A stretch of DNA of 64,000 nt from Clonostachys chloroleuca (Eukaryota > Ascomycota > Sordariomycetes > Hypocreales > Bionectriaceae). The position numbers and the translations under genes were made by a program. The stretch is taken from positions 9,300,001-9,364,000 of the forward strand of contig JBANAY010000003.1 in NCBI GenBank assembly GCA_037952775.1, read 5' to 3'. Below are positions 12,550-23,910 of the stretch, piece by piece (position 1 is the stretch's first letter; each line of letters starts with the position of its first letter). The notes beneath the pieces were generated by a model. That model worked only from the letters and a program-made list of their open reading frames with translations. It was not told the DNA's origin and searched no databases.

Positions 12550-13349
12550 ATATTAAATCTTTATATCTATAAGCTAGTATTACTCTTTTACTATCTTAAG
12601 CTCAGATTTAAATTTTCTATACTAATTAGTAATCTAATAAAGCTAACTAGAGATTAAGCTTTAAGTATTATAATAAGCTTAATTATTTTTAATATAGTAA
12701 AAATACCTTAATAAAGATCTTTTAGATCTAAAATACTTATAGTTATATACTTTATAATAGCTATACTCTATCTTTATTATAAAGAATTAAGTAATATAGT
12801 ATTAATTAAGGAATTATACTAAATAGTTTTCTTATAGAAAGATTTCTATATATAGTTAGATATTATTCTAAGAAGTATAAAGAAATAATAGGAGAAAGTT
12901 AGTATATCTATTAACTAGATTACTAAATCTAATCTTAAGAATATAACTAATAGAAAGAAAATATTATATTATAAATTTAATTAATATATACTATTATATA
13001 TAGATCTTACTTTTTCTCTCTAATTATAACTAGATTATTCAGATCTTATAATAATCTTTATAAATCTCTAGCTCGGATTATTACTAAAGATTAATAATCT
13101 CCTAGTATATATATATATTTACTTTATTAGATAAAATACTCTTTTAGATAGTTATTAATATAGTTATAACTATTTAGTAATATTATCTATATATCTATTA
13201 TTACTAGCTCTATAATACTTATATATTAATAATAACTTATATTATATAGCTATATAATAATCTGATTATATCTCTCAGAATAATACTCTGATTAGTTTAA
13301 TCCTAATCTACCCCAGACCCTACCCAGTATAAGTTATCTAACTATTATA
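12550..13349. repeat. ~0.8 kb repeat, copy B
   Basis: This is the second copy of the 6,557-7,337 segment in the same orientation. It is about 19 bases longer through an extra TATAGTTATAACTATTTAG-like insertion near 13,160. It begins one base after the end of DNA element copy 2. It is followed by different sequence from copy A, which shows that the shared block has definite right-hand limits. Confidence 0.55.
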
Positions 13350-14770
13350 TAGTTATAGATAGTAAGCTATATAAAGTAATAGATTAAGTAGATATAGCTA
13401 CTAGATTTATAATATTAAAAGTAGTTTTATTATTATAAGTAGATCTCTTACTAATTAGAAAGATATATTATAAATATATTTAGTAAATAGCTATATTAGA
13501 TTATTTTAAATAATAATTATTATTATTTTAAAGATCTTATTAGAAATATTAACTAGACTCTAAGAGATTAGAATATTTATATTAAATATTATAGTTATTT
13601 AAAATATCTAGTAATTAATTAATTAAATAATTAATAGTAAAATATAATTAATTAATTAATTATAATAAGCTTTAAATTAGAAAGGAAATATAGTTATTAT
13701 TATTAGATAATAAGCTTCTTCTATTAGATACTATAGCTATAGCTAGGTTATTTATATATCTAGCTATATAAATACCTTTTATTACTAAAGTTTTTATAAA
13801 ATTAATATCTATATCCAGACTAAAAGTATAATATTTTAACTTTATTTTATAGTATTAAAAGTTTATATATAGACTACTAATTATATTCTTAAAAAATATA
13901 TATTAAATTATATATTATCTGATCTTAGGATATACTCTTATTTATAGTAAAACTAATAAAAAATTACTATAGAGAAATATCTTTTCTCTATTAAATTTAA
14001 GATTTATTTTCTTAGAAAATATAATTCTAATTTTTACTTTAAATTTAGCTTTTTTTAATTAATATTTTTCTTCTATAATAAGTATTTTATTAAATAATCT
14101 AAATATATTATTAGTTTATATTTTAATATAATTCTACAACTATATATATTATTTTCTATAATTAGAAAATATAAATTAAAACTAGAAGTTACTATCTTTA
14201 TATATATTATAAAGTACTTATAGTATATAGTATATTAATATCTTCTAAACTTAGTAATTCTATATAGTAGCTTTATAATTTTATAACTATTTCTTATTAA
14301 TAGTTTTACTTAAGATCTTTTAAAAATATTATATAAATTATATATTATAATATTAATTTAGACTATAAATAGATTTATATAATATCTCTATCTATTAGAA
14401 TATAAGTTCTTATTACTAATTATAATAGTATTAGTATAAGAATAAACTATTAGCTATAGTATTAGATTATTAATAACTATATAAGAACTATTTTCTTACT
14501 AGTATTATTATATTCTTATATAACTAGATAGGATTTCTTATATAGATATATATTCTAATCCTTTATCTTATTAATAATATATACTTTAAATAATTAATCT
14601 CTTTTAATATTATAATTAAACTATATAAACTTAAATATACTTATTTTAATAAGTTAATTAATTTTAATTATTATAGAGATTTTAAATAGAATACTTAGAA
14701 TTATAATAATTTCTTCTTTTTAAAGTTTCTTAGCTAGTTTAAAAATATCTTACTTCTTATATATTATGTA
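13350..14770. other. A+T-rich remnant with no recognisable coding
   Basis: Composition is the same as the rest of the island. I can read no reverse transcriptase, integrase or transposase motif with confidence on either strand. Short runs such as ATTAATTAATTA near 13,620-13,680 are simple A/T sequence. It probably belongs to another decayed transposon. Confidence 0.6.
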
Positions 14771-15335
14771 GCTAATATAATCTAGCTAGTTATACTATAT
14801 ATCTCAACACGATAAATAAAGGCCCAAAAGTAACATCGTCCCCATATGACTTAGCTGGCGTCATCGTTAGGTTGGTGTATAAGCTTCCTTTATAAGAAGA
14901 GGCATAGCCTCTCAGCTAGCAAACTAAATTAAGGGAAGTGCTAAAAGATATCCTCTATATAACTCTTCCCATAGTCAGCCACCCTTGCTAGTATATTTAC
15001 TATAGATAAATATGGCAATCTTCGCTTAGCACATCTACTCTAGATGGAAAATTAACCGGCGACCTCTAGCTGAGACACGCATGGATCCGATGATGATCCC
15101 ATGGAGGCAATTCTGAAAGGGTGGAGAAAGAAGACTTGGAAGACTGTCTTCTACTGATGTGAAAAACTATATTGGACTCTGCCATCTCCTACTTAACTGT
15201 CCTTCTATTCCTATTCCAAGCAAAATAGTCCTTCCACAAAACACTTTTCCCTTACTTGCTCCTCCTTTTTCCTCTTCATCGTCTCTATTTTGGTTTATAA
15301 GTTGACCTTATAAACTTCGTCTTTTTCGTTTCAAA
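14771..15335. other. Island boundary and promoter of the small secreted peptide gene
   Basis: Base composition switches within a few tens of bases near 14,770 from A+T-saturated to ordinary genomic. Pyrimidine-rich tracts (15,240-15,330) and a TTTATAAG box near 15,294-15,313 precede the next gene, as in many strongly expressed fungal genes. No other gene is seen. Confidence 0.5.
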
Positions 15336-15644
15336 ATGGTTGCACTCAAACAATTGAGCATTTCTGCCGTCCTCGGGCTGGGTCTTGCCAGCCGTGGACT
15401 TGCACAGTCCCTTAATAAACCCGAACATCTTGATGTTCGCGGTGAAAACGTCGAGGAAATTGTCGCTCGGGATCTCGATCTTGGTCTTGAAGGAAGAGAC
15501 GAAGATGATGAGCTTGAGATTCGTAAGTTCGTGGAAGAGCTCCTAGAGCCCCGGGATCTCGACGTTCGTCAGAACAAGAGGGCCCCTCGCCCAGCCCCGA
15601 AGCCTGCTCCCCGTCCTCGTCTCAACGCCCGTGATCTCGAATAA
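15336..15644 (+). CDS. Small secreted peptide precursor with Kex2-like site
   Basis: The 102-residue product starts with a clear signal peptide (residues 1-23, cut after RGLA). An acidic pro-region (24-80) follows, with internal near-repeats LDVR at 32-35 and 75-78 and RDLD at 45-48 and 73-76. A Lys-Arg at 81-82 is a typical Kex2 cleavage site. The last 20 residues are Pro/Arg/Lys-rich (PRPAPKPAPRPR). The acidic pro-part plus basic proline-rich tail is the layout of a processed secreted peptide, and proline-rich basic peptides are often antimicrobial. I do not recognise a family. No intron is needed. The start has good context (AAAATGG) and lies downstream of a TATA-like box. It is the first gene beside the transposon island. 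Confidence 0.6.
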   Translation: MVALKQLSISAVLGLGLASRGLAQSLNKPEHLDVRGENVEEIVARDLDLGLEGRDEDDELEIRKFVEELLEPRDLDVRQNKRAPRPAPKPAPRPRLNARDLE

Positions 15645-16836
15645 ACACCCTCCCCGTTTGGCCCCTCGTTCTTTCGCCAGGCATGAATGAGGCCGTTGCT
15701 AAAGGGCCCAAGACAAGAATGACTCCTCTGATAGGTCGCGGCTGTGAACCTACCTAAGCAAACCGGAAGTTGCACTCTCCTGGTGGGGTCATTGGCTTGA
15801 CTTGAAACGCGGGAAAGAAACTAATGGGGATGGAATTTCTATGATTGAGTTGTAGAGAGATGAATTTGTTGAGTTTTGAATAATTTGGGGAGTGTCTAAA
15901 TATCAAAATATACAGTGGTTGTTAGAAACTTTGCCTCTCTCCCGATTGTGAGAGTCATAAGTTTGCCGTAATGGCGATTCATTGACCCGTGCAGCGGGAT
16001 GATGATATGCCCCGGTGAGACCTCATCTCGTCTTCGACCAAAGGCTAGGTAGCGTAACGAAAATTTCATGGTAATCCTTGGCCTGCCTAGAAGCAGTGTA
16101 GTTTCCCCATTCCAGGGCCGTGTTTTGGCGGCTTGAGACCATTCGTTCTCTGAGTCAAAAGCTCTCCCTCACAATTGCCAAGCTGCCAGCGGATGGTGGG
16201 TCTTTTTAGCCTACTTGTTTTAGTGAATGGTTTGAAGAAATTCGTTTACGATTCATCGCGTTGATTAGTTCAGAAATTGGTGCTAGATGTTAGAGAATCG
16301 TAATTGACCCCTGTGTGCCTTCAGAAAGGAATGGTAAGAATGATAAACCTTTATAATGCTGGAGTAAGATGCCGTTCACAATCGCTCATAACAGGCATTA
16401 AAACCTGGAATAGCAGCCAAATCGTGACAAATCAGCCTTTATTCTTGGAATGCCCATCGGCGTTAGGAAATGCCAGTGCTGGTATCATTCTCTCACTAGT
16501 TGGAAAGAGGTGGCTCTTACGTGCTCCAGATATTGTTGAATAACTTTTTCTATATTACAGCCGGGCACCTTGAGGGATATTCCGTGACACTAATAAAGTC
16601 AGAAAAGCGGCATTCCCCCAGCGCTTGACCAACTAGCTATCACAGCTACGTGTACGTCTTTCTTTATGTCGCGTGAAGTTGCCACAGTCATTTTCGTTTT
16701 TAAACACAAGGTTGTCATTATCTATAGACACCATTGAAGATTGAAGAATAATAGCAGATTAGCTTAGAAATGCAACTTCTTGTATGGCCGATGTCATTTA
16801 TAACTTGGCTACAGTCACCGCGTACTGGGATGCTAG
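15645..16836. other. Intergenic, no gene seen
   Basis: Contains the 3' region of the secreted peptide gene and the 3' region of the convergent CVNH gene. A 79-codon plus-strand frame at 16,304 has no family resemblance and I do not call it. Confidence 0.5.
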
Positions 16837-17808
16837 TCAGGCAAAGCGTAACGATCCGTTTTCATTCCCAATCCTCTCATCCAGATTGATAGAACTGGTT
16901 GCCCATTCTCCATTACCGCAACCCAGCTCGGCTTCCAGTCTCTTCCCATTTTCGCGAAGGCGCACCTTGCGTGCCGAAGCGATAAAGTTACCCGTCGTAT
17001 TAGCGCCATCTACCCAACGGAAATTACCCCAGCTATTCTCGAGGTATCGGTTCAAGTCGATGCTGCTGCTCCTCAAGTCGCCATCAACTGGCCAGCATCG
17101 AGCCATCAAAGTGTGAGAATCGTGTTCAAGATAGATGTCCTCGGAAGAGCCACTGAAGTTGCCCCTGAGCTCGCGGGAACGGCTACGGCTTCTTGATCGC
17201 TCCTCCTTCTTCTTGTCCTTCTTCTTGTTCTTCGTCTTATCCTCCTTCTTTTTCTCATCGTCGCTTTTACTGGACACTGTGTCCTGTATCTTGTGTCCTG
17301 CATACGCGCCTGCGAGAGCGCCTAGTACGGCGGTCGTCTTGCTGTGGCCGGTGACCTTGCCACCGACTTTGTAGCCTCCAAAGCCACCGGCAGCACCACC
17401 AGCTAGAGCGCCCAATACGCCTCGTTCACCCTCGGGATCGTTGTGGCCGCTGGCTGCATGCTGCTGGGGAGGGTATCCGTACGGAGGAGGGGGCTCTGAG
17501 TGGCCCACACCATGCGACTGTGAAGCGTAGACAGGCTGCTGAGGGCTTCCTGGGTAGGCCTGCTGATTGCTCTGGGCATATTGCCCATGTAGCTGGTAGG
17601 ACTGGTGGTGTTGTGGTTGATCTGAACTGTGGCCACCTTGACCATATGCTTGGTATGGCTGATACGGCTGCCGTTGGTCCGGATATGAATTGTAACTGCC
17701 CTGGCCAGCTGGTGAATGTCCGGGCGGCGGATGACTGGGAGGCCCGTACCCTCCCTGAGGAGCGTAATAGCTGTTGTTTTGATTTTGATAGTAATCCTGG
17801 TTGCTCAT
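16837..17808 (-). CDS. CVNH (cyanovirin-N homology) domain protein with glycine-zipper
   Basis: The 323-residue protein has four parts. Residues 1-128 are a Gln/Pro/Tyr/Gly-rich low-complexity region. Residues 130-172 carry glycine-zipper repeats (GALAGGAAGGFGG, GALAGAYAG) that could insert in or associate with membranes. Residues 183-212 are a Lys/Glu then Ser-Arg repeat linker. Residues 216-323 are a CVNH domain, with GNFSGSSEDI, SSIDLNRYL, FIASARKVRL and INLDERIGNENG marking its two internal repeats. CVNH domains bind high-mannose glycans in known members; the target here is unknown. I chose MSNQDYY as start because a further-upstream Met would add a hydrophobic stretch lying in likely 5' UTR. 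A longer form remains possible. Confidence 0.8.
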   Translation of the reverse strand: MSNQDYYQNQNNSYYAPQGGYGPPSHPPPGHSPAGQGSYNSYPDQRQPYQPYQAYGQGGHSSDQPQHHQSYQLHGQYAQSNQQAYPGSPQQPVYASQSHGVGHSEPPPPYGYPPQQHAASGHNDPEGERGVLGALAGGAAGGFGGYKVGGKVTGHSKTTAVLGALAGAYAGHKIQDTVSSKSDDEKKKEDKTKNKKKDKKKEERSRSRSRSRELRGNFSGSSEDIYLEHDSHTLMARCWPVDGDLRSSSIDLNRYLENSWGNFRWVDGANTTGNFIASARKVRLRENGKRLEAELGCGNGEWATSSINLDERIGNENGSLRFA

Positions 17809-20549
17809 GATGAGGTCCAAGTCCAAGATGGCAGCAAGCAAGGCAATGGCATTAAAGGTACATAGGGAAAGCGAAACAATTGAAGGAGCTGAAGAGGGGT
17901 ACAGAGCGGATATAAACACAATACCAAACGTCAGCCTTACCTTAGGGCCAGTGTGGCGGAGCGCTTATTCAAATTCTAGCGCGTCGTCGTCAAAGGTGGC
18001 GCAGCGCGCATGTTGAAATGTCCCTGTGACAGTGCTGTCCGTTCGGGGTACGCGAGAGGAATCTGTTCTTCGATTCGGGGAAAGATGGAAGGGCCCAAAT
18101 ATCGAGATGGTAGTGATCTGTGAGAGACTTCAACCTTTCTTCGGGTACCATTGCCGGGCGAGCTCTCACACGATTTCAAGGGAAACTTCCCACTAACTTG
18201 ATGCCGATGAGCGAAATAGCGCTTAGCCCTACAGGGCTTGGAAATATGGATTTCCATCTTAACACGTAATATTCCCCCTAGCATGATCGGGCTATCTTGT
18301 TCGAGCCTCTCCCATCGCAGGTGACCCTTCATCCACATAGCAAGAAGGGAATATTGGTCAAAATGTCAACAGTACTCCTACTTTGGGCAGGAGAATTGTC
18401 TTATGATGAGTCTCGAATAATATTTGTAGTTAGGCAAGCCGAATGTAGGTGCTCAAAGCATAAAGTTGCAATTGTGGTGAACTTACTCGTGACACGTGGG
18501 GACATGTTCGCCAAATGGAACGAATACTTTAATTCGGGCGCAGAAGATGGACTGACCGATAGAACCTCTATCGTCTATTAGTGAAATCTCATGCGTAAAG
18601 CAGAAGAATTCTGTAGGTGAATCTTTCACTATGTTTTTAAAGCTTAAAGGCATTTCTATTAATGCTATCTCCTCTAAGCCTTCCTCTCTTCGTGACATAC
18701 TGCCCTACTAGGTGGAAGAGGCAGCTTTAATAGTCATTCGACGAGCCGCTGTCCTGACGGCAAGTGAGTCATCCGTACGAAGGTTCATAGAACTTTCCTG
18801 CCGCATGGCTACAACTTGGGCGGACTAGGAGAGGCTATATTTTAAGCTTTCGGATTCATTGCGTTGAGTTTTCGGGCCCTGGCTGCTTCACTGTTGTTAA
18901 ACTCTATTCTCTTTCTCTTTATCGTTCCGCAGGTGAATATTTACAACACTATACGGTGACGTCCAAAATAGCTTTAGCCATGCTTGGAAATGCAAGCATA
19001 TCCAGCTGCTACCATGAGACGTCGGGGTCATATTTTTTCAAATCTTTCCCCAGCTTATGACTACGTACGGGAGATCCTGGTCAGGTCAGGATTGATCGAA
19101 TAGCTCAACTGAGCGATGGTTGCGGGAATTCTTACATAAGGGATCTCTCAGAGCAATCCTGTCTTAGAAAAAAAAGAACGTTTCTCGATATCGGAGCGGG
19201 CTAGGAATTGATTCGGCGATGGTTATAGCTCGTGTATTTCATATCCATCCTCTTTCCAGCATCGCCCTCGCCTGAAGATACCTATATTCACGTCTTTCCT
19301 CAGAATGAACCTCATTTCAAGAACGTTATATGTTCATGTTCACTCATTGTATATTCTGCCAGGCAATATGCACTACAACGCCTGTTAATCCCGAGCCGAA
19401 GCCTCGGAGTTAGTTCAGCTCCAGCCATTGGCATCTCAATCGGTTGGTATCGGCCTGACTGCTCATTCATGCATGACGGATTGTCAAATAGACTTTCGTG
19501 CATAAACACATCCATAAATGTCCCACCAAAGCACCACCAGATAGATTGAAAGACCTCCTTTCCTGGTAGATAATGTTATTAGTGAACTAACTCAGGAACG
19601 GCCGGCACTAAGACTGGGATTTTGATTGTTAGTTCATGTCAGCCCCCGCTGGCGGAGCTCGCTTTTTGAAATTCCGGGACTTTTGCCACGCACGTGGGCT
19701 TAGCTGCTCTTTGTTTGTTAATATGAATTCCTAGATTAAGAACGAGGCGACGAAGGAAAGGAAATTACCTTCATATACTACTCTCACGCTTCTAATTCCA
19801 GCTAGAGGAATGAGAATTCAGAGTTAGGCAAGCTGGCGGAAATACTGTATCGTGCCCTTGTATATCTGCCCAGATTGTACGATTGGCATCATGAAATGTA
19901 ACCATAGTGAATTTAAGCTATGTAGACTTGTGATGATCGGTGCGGAGAAAGGGGGAACTGATCACCATTCTCAGAGAACTAACTGTCTGGTCAACTTGCA
20001 TTGATGCAATTTACGAGGTACTCGGCCTCTTCGGGACGTATGCCTCTTATCATTTGCAGGGAGTATTGCAGAAAAGATATCCACCAGCCCTTGATGCTCT
20101 AACGCTATCATCCGGCGCGGCAACATGACACTGCCCTGGCTTGCCGATTATCCGGCTCTAGCTCCTTCGTCCCATCTTCTCGGACCAGTAATTGCGGGCT
20201 GGAATCAAGCTGACCTGCCTAAAGAGGGTACTCTCTCAGAGACTTCCTGATCGTCCACGTGCTTCCTCCTTCAATTTGCCCTGGTTTGGTCTGACACCGA
20301 GCCTTTTGCCAGGCACGAGAAGCAATGGCGCACTGTCACTCGTCTATGCGAGGGCGTTACCCATGCCATCTCTGGTAGTATATTGAAAAGTGAGGCAGGG
20401 GGTTGGTGGGATTAGCAGATTAGGTAGGTAGGTAGACAGATAGGCTCGCCAACCGTAATTATTAGTTTACTTATATATCGGTCTTTCCCACGCAAAAGCA
20501 CGCATCTCCGATCTGAAGAGCAGTCTGACATTTGGCATCTTTTTACAAC
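17809..20549. other. 2.7 kb gap, no gene supported
   Basis: Includes the CVNH promoter on the right of that gene and the RNase T2 promoter at the far end (TATATATC-like box near 20,470 and a short GGTAGGTAGGTAG run near 20,424). Frames of 60-120 codons on both strands show no family resemblance, and many begin at non-ATG codons. No tRNA seen. Confidence 0.45.
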
Positions 20550-21810
20550 ATGTTGTCGCGAAACCTCCTTGTCCAGGCCGCTGCCCTGGCTGTCGGTGCT
20601 GCCGCTGGCGGCTCCGTTTCATGCCCTGCTGATGTCCCTGTGAGCTGCCAGGCAACTTACACTGACACCTGTTGCTTTAATTCGCCTGGAGGCCAGATCC
20701 TCCTCACACAGTTTTGGGATACTAACCCCTCGACTGGCCCCATTGACTCCTGGACCATCCACGGCTTATGGTAATCGACTTCTCTTGTAAGATACTTTCG
20801 CGTGAACATCGACTAATAAATATCACCACGTTAGGCCTGATAACTGCGATGGATCTTATGAGCAGTACTGCGACTCAAGCAGGGAGGTTTCTAATGTCAC
20901 AGAAATTCTCAAGGCTAATGCGCCTTGTACTCTTAAGTACATGCAGACCTTCTGGAAGGACTACAAGGGCGACGATGAGGATTTCTGGGAACACGAGTTC
21001 AACAAGCACGGTACATGCATGAGCACCCTTGAGCCCAAGTGCTACCCCAGCTACCAGCCTCACCAAGAAGTCGTGGACTACTTCAAGCGCGCTGTCAAGG
21101 TCGACAGAACTCTTCCCACCTACAAGTGGCTCGCTGCTGCCGGCATTGTTCCCTCCACGAGCAAGACGTACACTCTCGCCGAGATCCAGGCTGCCCTGAG
21201 CAAGAACCATGGGTACGAGGTCATTATTCGATGCTCCAGCGGCGAGTTAAACGAGCTTTGGTATCATTACAATATCCGCGGATCCATCCAGTCCGGCCAG
21301 TTTGTCCCCGTTGCCCCTGTTGGCTCTCCTTCCAACTGCCCCTCGACCGGTATCAAGTACCTCCCTAAGGACGGCACCAACCCATCGCCTCCCACCAAAA
21401 CCAGCACTTCGCCTGGTAGTACCCCAACTGCTGCTCCCGGCCAACTCTCAGGCAAGGGATTCCTCTATGCCACCACCCCTGGCCAGTCCAACGGCGGCTT
21501 CTTGATCAGCAAGGGGACCTGGTACCGTGACCCTAACGGTACCCCCGCTGGATATACTGCTACCCCTAACTCCGACGGGAAGACCTTTACCTTGAAGACT
21601 AGCAAGGGCAACTGTGCTGTGAAGAGCGACACTCTTTCTTGCGACACGAGTAACTCTTCTCCAAGCTCATTTGGGTTTGATGGTACGTATCTGACCTTTG
21701 GTAACTCCAACACATTCTACGCCACCGATCTTCCCACTGGCCAAACTCAGGGCACCGTTTACACTACCCCCAAGTCCGTTTCCTTCCAGGTCACTTGGAA
21801 AGCCTCATAG
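20550..21810 (+). CDS. Secreted ribonuclease T2 with C-terminal extension
   Basis: Two exons (20550-20770, 20835-21810; intron 64 bp with GACTAAT branch site) give 398 residues. A signal peptide covers about 1-20. The two T2 signatures are complete: HGLWPDNCDG with His71, read across the splice junction, and [12 protein letters not shown] with Glu128 and His132. These match the His/Glu/His catalytic set that cleaves RNA through 2',3'-cyclic phosphates. After the catalytic domain comes a Ser/Thr/Pro linker (about 275-300) and a ~100-residue C-terminal domain as in Rny1-like fungal T2 enzymes. The splice is supported because only removal of this intron restores the HGLWPDNC box. It should act outside the cell or in the vacuole. 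Confidence 0.95.
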
Positions 21811-22348
21811 TCTAGGATGGTCAGAGGCATAGGGAGTGTGTAACTGCTCGCGCAGATAGTGGCCGTGTGACGGCTCCAGTCTCTCCGAGTTGAAAGTAAT
21901 TTTGCTGCAGGATTATTAATCTGGGTTCAAGATTGATGAAAGATGATTTATGAATTTTGCAATGGATAAAAATCGTAATACGAAAACAAGAATCTTTAAT
22001 GTCCAACAGCGAGAAAGCAGAATAAGTGTACCACATTGTTCCTCTATGAAAGACGCGGAAATGATCAACTTCTCCGAAAGTGCAGACGGCTTCCATTAAT
22101 AGAAGAGAGATACATGCGACATGGCTGATGACTTCATCGATCCGCTTCGGTTAAGAGTTAGTCATTCACAGTGAATTGTGCAAAAGGATTGAAATGAAAT
22201 GTTAGATTTTTTTTTCAAGCGACCCTCAGCTGGCTAGTTTAGTTGGCGATGGAGAACCAGGTACCCTTCCCATCCTTGTTGAAACCCTAGTCAAGCCCTC
22301 TCAACGTCTTTTCATTCATAATCCCACGCTCTCAGATGAGTTCTGCAT
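21811..22348. other. Convergent 3' regions, no gene
   Basis: Lies between the ends of the RNase T2 gene and the minus-strand small gene. A TTTTTTTT run near 22,209 and A/T-rich stretches fit 3' UTR or terminator sequence. The frames here resemble nothing. Confidence 0.5.
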
Positions 22349-22692
22349 CTAGTAGAGACCAACAACGACGTCACCCTTGACACGGGCAGTCAAGTGGACC
22401 TCGGCCTCCAAGTCGAGCTTGATACCGAGGAGGAGAGCGGCGTCACGGAGAGAGCCGTCATCCTGGGTGGCACCCTTGACGATCTGGCCTGTTTATCGAG
22501 AAGGTTAGAGATTGACTGAGTCAAAATACAAGACCTAGATATCCTAGCGAATGCAAGAGCACATACCAGCAGGAACGTTGAGGCCAGTGGCGGTGGGGAG
22601 AGGGACAGTGAACTGCTCGCTGTGGGAGAAGACCCGGTTAGCATGTTAAGATCTCTCTTCTGGAATCCAAAAGTTGCTTACGTGGAAGACAT
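22349..22692 (-). CDS. Tiny conserved-type protein, 67 aa, three exons
   Basis: The gene model is 22682-22692, 22567-22619 and 22349-22488 (transcribed right to left). It joins an 11-base first exon (ATG TCT TCC AC) to two further exons through GTAAGC..ACAG and GTATGT..ACAG introns. The product begins MSSTEQFTVPLPTATGLNV and continues with GQIVKGATQDDGSLRDAALL and an acidic/hydrophobic end (VKGDVVVGLY). Codon use in the exons is strongly C-ending, as in highly expressed fungal genes, and a TATAAAGGG box sits about 110 bp upstream. I recall similar small fungal proteins of unknown role but cannot name a family. No signal peptide or membrane segment. Splice sites and frame agree at both junctions. 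Confidence 0.75.
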
Positions 22693-23910
22693 GATGTCGG
22701 TTTTGGGGGTTTGTTGGAAAAGGTTGGAAAAGGTGTTTGTGTTTGAGTGTTGATGAGAGTGATGATGGGAAAAGTCTGAACTTGGAGGGATTCATCATGA
22801 CCCTTTATACCTCTGACGGCCACCGTGATGGTTCAGAATGACGGCCTAGGCATGATGAATCCTATGCATGTCCAGCTCAGCGTACAGCCGGCCATCAATG
22901 GCATGAGATTCACGATGCAGGGACAACCGAGCCATGCATGTTAGCATTGACGAAATCTAAACGCCCCATCGACTCCCCACGCTCTGCCTCCAATCACATC
23001 ACGCTCCCCCGCGCAAAGAAAGGCGCATGTTTCATGGCATAATCCAGGTAGCGCCATTAACGATGGCACACGCATGCCATCGGATGAGATCGGACGTATT
23101 GGTAGTCGGGCAGGTTCCTAGGTCAAACAATGTCTCTAATGCCGACAGATTGATGTCACATAGGACGCCGGCTATTGATCCAAGGAGTATCTGTGGATCT
23201 ACAATGTCGCAACTGGCCAATTCGTTGACGTGGCAAAGAAAATTAAGTAGCACATGGATTTTTTTGTTTCTTTTTCTTGCAATTTGATCATGCGATTGGT
23301 CCGTAACCTCTCGCCATTCTTCAGTAGCATTGACCAATCGCTTGAGATGCGGCTTGGCAGATAGCTTGTGAGCTCGGTCATTGAACTGGCAATAAAAGAG
23401 AACCAACTTTTCCGCTTGCGGTTGTTTATGTCTATTCCACTTTGAATCCAGACGCTCTGTTTCTCCCAGTGGGACGGTTTTCGGGTTCATCTGCCAATCG
23501 ATACGTGTCGAAAGTGTTCGATTGCTACGGTGGTACCCTTCTCAAGTCCTCCAACGTGAAAGGGGAGCGAGAATCATGCGTTGGCCGATGGGTCATATGT
23601 GTATCACTTGGTGCTGGCGATGCCTTGGGATGAGGCAGACGAACCTTCACCAAGGCAAATTGGAATTCATGGTTCAGCTTTGCGAATAATAGCATTGCCA
23701 GGTTGTTTGCAAGTCACTTCAACGCCCAAGGCAAAAATCATTACCTAAAGGCAGACAGAAAATGTTAGAGTTCAAGTACCTAGATCAGCTTGCCTGACGC
23801 AAAGATGTAAAATACAATGAGAATATCTGGATATGAACAAGAACTTAGACCGAAACAAATCAATTACAAACACCTATTGCGAGCTCTTAAAACTATTTCA
23901 AATCGCTCTG
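22693..23910. other. Promoter of the small gene and gap to the PLD-like gene
   Basis: A minus-strand ATG frame of 152 codons (23,032-23,490) is present. It has no signal peptide, no recognisable domain and no supporting neighbour, so it is not called as a gene. Confidence 0.45.

Larger units (their letters stand above)
1..14770. repeat. A+T-saturated, RIP-like transposon island
   Basis: The whole stretch is dominated by A and T, with TpA everywhere and very few CpA/TpG or CpG steps. No frame stays open for 60 codons, because stop codons occur constantly on both strands. Degenerate retrotransposon protein signatures are still readable with stop codons standing where Gln, Trp or Arg are expected. 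This is the classic result of repeat-induced point mutation (C to T in repeats) in ascomycetes; that process is inferred here from composition and repeat-copy comparison. The block runs off the left edge, so its full size is unknown. It stops sharply near 14,770. Confidence 0.9.

Noticed and set aside
6557..13349. The two ~0.8 kb repeats as the LTRs of one gypsy element
   Set aside because: Reverse transcriptase starts directly at the edge of copy A with no gag or protease between, no TG..CA ends are visible, and the borders look like RT coding sequence.
15569..15775. Minus-strand frame opposite the secreted peptide gene
   Set aside because: It overlaps a better supported gene in antisense and shows no domain.
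17809..17919. Upstream Met adding 37 residues to the CVNH protein
   Set aside because: The extra part is hydrophobic but not followed by a sensible cleavage site, and MSNQDYY begins the typical Gln/Tyr-rich region.
23032..23490. 152-codon minus-strand frame as a gene
   Set aside because: It starts with ATG but shows no recognisable motif or signal peptide, and its amino-acid composition looks random.
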